A DNA stretch of 64,000 nucleotides, taken from positions 186,001-250,000 of the forward strand of contig JAIUNR010000001.1 of assembly GCA_020161575.1 (NCBI GenBank), written 5' to 3'. Source of the stretch: Pseudomonadota bacterium (GTDB taxonomy: Bacteria; Pseudomonadota; Alphaproteobacteria; Rhizobiales; Beijerinckiaceae). The translations under genes and the position numbers were made by a program. How positions within the stretch are numbered: position 1 is the first letter of the stretch; every line of letters starts with the position of its first letter. Shown piece by piece: positions 62,118 to 64,000 of the stretch. Below the pieces are notes generated by a model. That model was not told the origin of the DNA, made no database searches, and saw nothing but the letters and a program-made list of their open reading frames with translations.

Positions 62118-62960
62118 TCACCCTTCGAGAACGGGATCGACGCGCCAGCGCGCGACATCGCCGCGTGCGAGGCGTTCGGCGAGAGCAGGGAGGAGAAGCT
62201 GCATCTCCTCGGCGAGTTTCCAGGGTGCATTGGCGATTGCGAGGCCGCAGGCGGCAAGCGGGCCTTCATCTTCCGCCCTGTCGACATGCAATTCGAGAAT
62301 CAGGAGCTTCGAGAAGCCGCTCTCGCGGATCGCAGCCTCGAAACGGGCGACAGCCGCAAGGTTCTTGATCGGGTACCAGAGCATGGCGGTGCCCGTCGGC
62401 CATTTGCGCGCCATCATCGCCAGATGCGCCGACATCCGGTCGAATTCGTCCTCCTTCTCGAAAGGCGGGTCTACCAGCACCAGCCCGCGCCGTTCTGGCG
62501 GCGGGACCTGCGCTTTCCACGCCATGTAGCCGTCCATCTCGTTGATGACGAGGTGGGAATCGCGCCCCATCGCGCGCCTCAGAAGGACACAGGTGCCGGG
62601 ATGAAGCTCGTTGAAGGAGGCGCGGTCCTGCGCGCGCAAGGCATGGCGGATGAGTGCCGGCGATCCGGGATAGGTTTTGGGACCAGGACACAAAGCGGCA
62701 AGCGCGGCGCGGTAGGGTGCGAGGACGGCTTCGGCGGGCCCGTCGAGCGGATCATCCGTGAGAAGGGCAATGCCCTCGCGCCACTCGCCGGTGCGGCTGG
62801 CTTCATCGCCGGAGAGGTCGTACATCCCCGCGCCGGCATGGGTATCGATGACGCGGAACGGCGTTTCCTTCATACGAAGATGGGTGAGTACGCGCATCAG
62901 GGCGGCATGTTTGAGCACATCCGCGAAATTGCCGGCATGGAAGGCGTGGCGGTAATTCAT
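62118..62960 (-). CDS. rlmJ: 23S rRNA A2030 N6-methyltransferase RlmJ
   Basis: A 280-residue methyltransferase. N-terminal MNYRHAFHAGNFADVLKHAA is a clear RlmJ signature; motif IV reads LVLVDPPFEKEDEF, and NEMDGYMAWKAQVPPPERRG and DTHAGAGMYDLSG support it. Start overlaps the RNase T2 stop by 4 bp, so it ends a three-gene overlapping leftward unit. Confidence 0.95.
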   Translation of the reverse strand: MNYRHAFHAGNFADVLKHAALMRVLTHLRMKETPFRVIDTHAGAGMYDLSGDEASRTGEWREGIALLTDDPLDGPAEAVLAPYRAALAALCPGPKTYPGSPALIRHALRAQDRASFNELHPGTCVLLRRAMGRDSHLVINEMDGYMAWKAQVPPPERRGLVLVDPPFEKEDEFDRMSAHLAMMARKWPTGTAMLWYPIKNLAAVARFEAAIRESGFSKLLILELHVDRAEDEGPLAACGLAIANAPWKLAEEMQLLLPALAERLARGDVARWRVDPVLEG

Positions 62961-63619
62961 CGCGCGGCGGGAACGGCGATGTCGCCTGACCGGCAGGAAT
63001 CGCGATCGACCTCCTCGCAGGGGCGGAAATTGCGCAGATCACGCGAGAGGCAGATGCGCACTTCCTTGAGCTTGCCGCCGCGGGCGCAGGTCACGGCCAT
63101 CATATCGGTGCGCAGCCCTGGATTGGTCTCGGCGAAAGCCCGCTCGATCTCCATCGGCGAGAGTCGGAGATCGCGTGCGGGCGCGACGAGGGCAGGGGGG
63201 ATCTTGATTTTCGCCTTGGCAAGCGCTGAAGCATCGAAATAGCCGGCTGGGCTTTCGCCCGAGCAAGTCCCGTGTTTCGACCATTCATGTCGCGCCAGCC
63301 CGAAATCGGGATAGACGCCATCCGCCCGCTCCAGCGCCTGCCGGGTCGGGTTGCGGTTGTCTGGTCCGCAGAAAACCGGGTAACCGCGCTCGAATTGTGG
63401 CCAAAGGCCGTGGAGGACAAAACCGGGATTGCGCCCGATCTCGCATTGGCGGGCGTTGCGCGCGTTTCCCTGTTCCTCGCAATAAGTCGCGGACCAGGAA
63501 AGCGAGACGACGTAGAAATCAAAAAAGCCGGGCTCGCCGCCTCTTTTCGCGCGCGGCTCCGCCAGGGTGCCGTTGCCGGCCATCGCGCCAAGCAGAAGGG
63601 CGGCGAGGAAGCGGATCAT
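62957..63619 (-). CDS. Periplasmic ribonuclease T2 family protein
   Basis: A 220-residue secreted nuclease with a signal peptide (FLAALLLGAMAGNGTLAEP) and both active-site boxes: CAS I FVLHGLWPQ and CAS II HEWSKHGTC, each with catalytic His. Cysteines are paired as in other T2 enzymes. Start ATG 63619 overlaps the previous stop (ATGA); a longer frame to 63679 would spoil the signal peptide. Confidence 0.93.
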   Translation of the reverse strand: MIRFLAALLLGAMAGNGTLAEPRAKRGGEPGFFDFYVVSLSWSATYCEEQGNARNARQCEIGRNPGFVLHGLWPQFERGYPVFCGPDNRNPTRQALERADGVYPDFGLARHEWSKHGTCSGESPAGYFDASALAKAKIKIPPALVAPARDLRLSPMEIERAFAETNPGLRTDMMAVTCARGGKLKEVRICLSRDLRNFRPCEEVDRDSCRSGDIAVPAAR

Positions 63620-64000
63620 CGGTCGAGACGATAGCATCCGGGCATCGCGGTGTGATTGCGATCGTACCCGTCGAGGCAATATTGCACGCCTTCGCCAAGG
63701 CCGCCGAAACCTGCGCCTTCGATGATCGCATAGCGCAGTTTCAGCTGCCGGCGATCATGCATCGTCGCCACGGCCTCGCAATAGCGGCGCGGGATCAGGT
63801 CGAGACCATGGGGGCGGAACGCAGCCTGCCGCACGCGGTCGATGGCGACGATCTCGGCCTGAGACTGCCAGAACCGGCCTTCCGTGCGCGAGAAACGCGC
63901 GCGGATCGTGCCGAGCACGCTCTCGGATTCGCAGGCGGAGAGGTTGGCGGCATAGGAGGTCTCGCGCGTTTCCGCAGGGATCTGCTCGCGCGCGGGCAGG
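63616..64000 (-). CDS. Conserved hypothetical protein, 5' end beyond window
   Basis: The frame is open to the right edge, so only the C-terminal about 127 residues are seen. Recognisable segments are YAANLSACESESVLGTIRAR, RTEGRFWQSQAEIVAID and RRYCEAVATMHDRRQLKLRY, ending LGEGVQYCLDGYDRNHTAMP then GCYRLDR. Four cysteines suggest disulfides and a periplasmic protein; any signal peptide would lie outside the window. I do not recognise a named domain. Overlaps the RNase T2 gene by 4 bp. Confidence 0.75.
   Translation of the reverse strand, partial: LPAREQIPAETRETSYAANLSACESESVLGTIRARFSRTEGRFWQSQAEIVAIDRVRQAAFRPHGLDLIPRRYCEAVATMHDRRQLKLRYAIIEGAGFGGLGEGVQYCLDGYDRNHTAMPGCYRLDR

Overview
This is a GC-rich chromosomal window from an alphaproteobacterium, most likely of the order Hyphomicrobiales (Rhizobiales). 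The evidence is the gene content and order: trmL-petABC-apt, prs/rplY-pth-ychF, uvrC-pgsA-moaD-moaE, ilvE-petP-petR-histidine kinase, and several protein families known mainly from this group (DUF6505, DUF6352, DUF6111, Omp25/31-like barrels). I see no rRNA or tRNA genes, CRISPR arrays, transposases, integrases or prophage genes. Apart from one block it reads as ordinary core chromosome.

The left 16 kb is a formate dehydrogenase (FDH) island. A divergently transcribed multi-[4Fe-4S] protein is followed by five accessory genes (lipoate-ligase-like, DUF6505, DUF6352, DUF3305, DUF3306). Next come an HTH-TorD fusion protein, a Tat-signal small protein, the FDH alpha, beta and gamma subunits, and the molybdopterin-guanine-dinucleotide and insertion genes mobB, moeA, mobA and fdhD, with a 44-residue exported small protein among them. 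MoaD and MoaE lie at 46.2-46.9 kb. A tungstate permease pair (tupA, tupB; no ATPase gene nearby) lies at 37.6-39.1 kb, inserted on the opposite strand between prs and rplY. The same 20-bp element, itself an inverted repeat and 18/20 identical, occurs just upstream of the HTH-TorD/FDH genes and just upstream of tupA. I infer a shared regulon joining enzyme, chaperone and metal supply. This is the main discovery candidate.

From 15 to 30 kb there are: a ferredoxin-NADP reductase-like flavoprotein, a YbaK-type deacylase, a phosphoesterase, Nudix and GNAT proteins, a four-gene MoxR/DUF58/DUF4159/VWA-like envelope cluster, a DUF1285-NudL-DUF6111-cca operon, yodC, hemF and trmL. From 30 to 43 kb there are: the cytochrome bc1 operon, apt, a fused double MaoC protein, ychF, pth, rplY, tupAB, prs, and several small exported proteins (a lipoprotein, a PAAR-like protein and two Cys-ended proteins), plus a creatinase-like M24 protein. 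From 43 to 64 kb there are: uvrC-pgsA-moaDE, a two-receiver response regulator, ilvE, petPR plus a histidine kinase, csaA, a TetR-type regulator, proC, a YbjN protein, ubiK, lgt-midA-pgeF, an SDR, a glycosyltransferase, two tandem outer-membrane barrels, a GST, rlmJ, an RNase T2, and a conserved hypothetical gene that runs off the right edge.

The longest stretch without a gene is 54494-54898 (405 bp); it holds three DnaA-box-like motifs but no recognisable gene. All family assignments come from reading the translated sequence, with no database search. Start codons moved from the longest open frame are explained in the entries.
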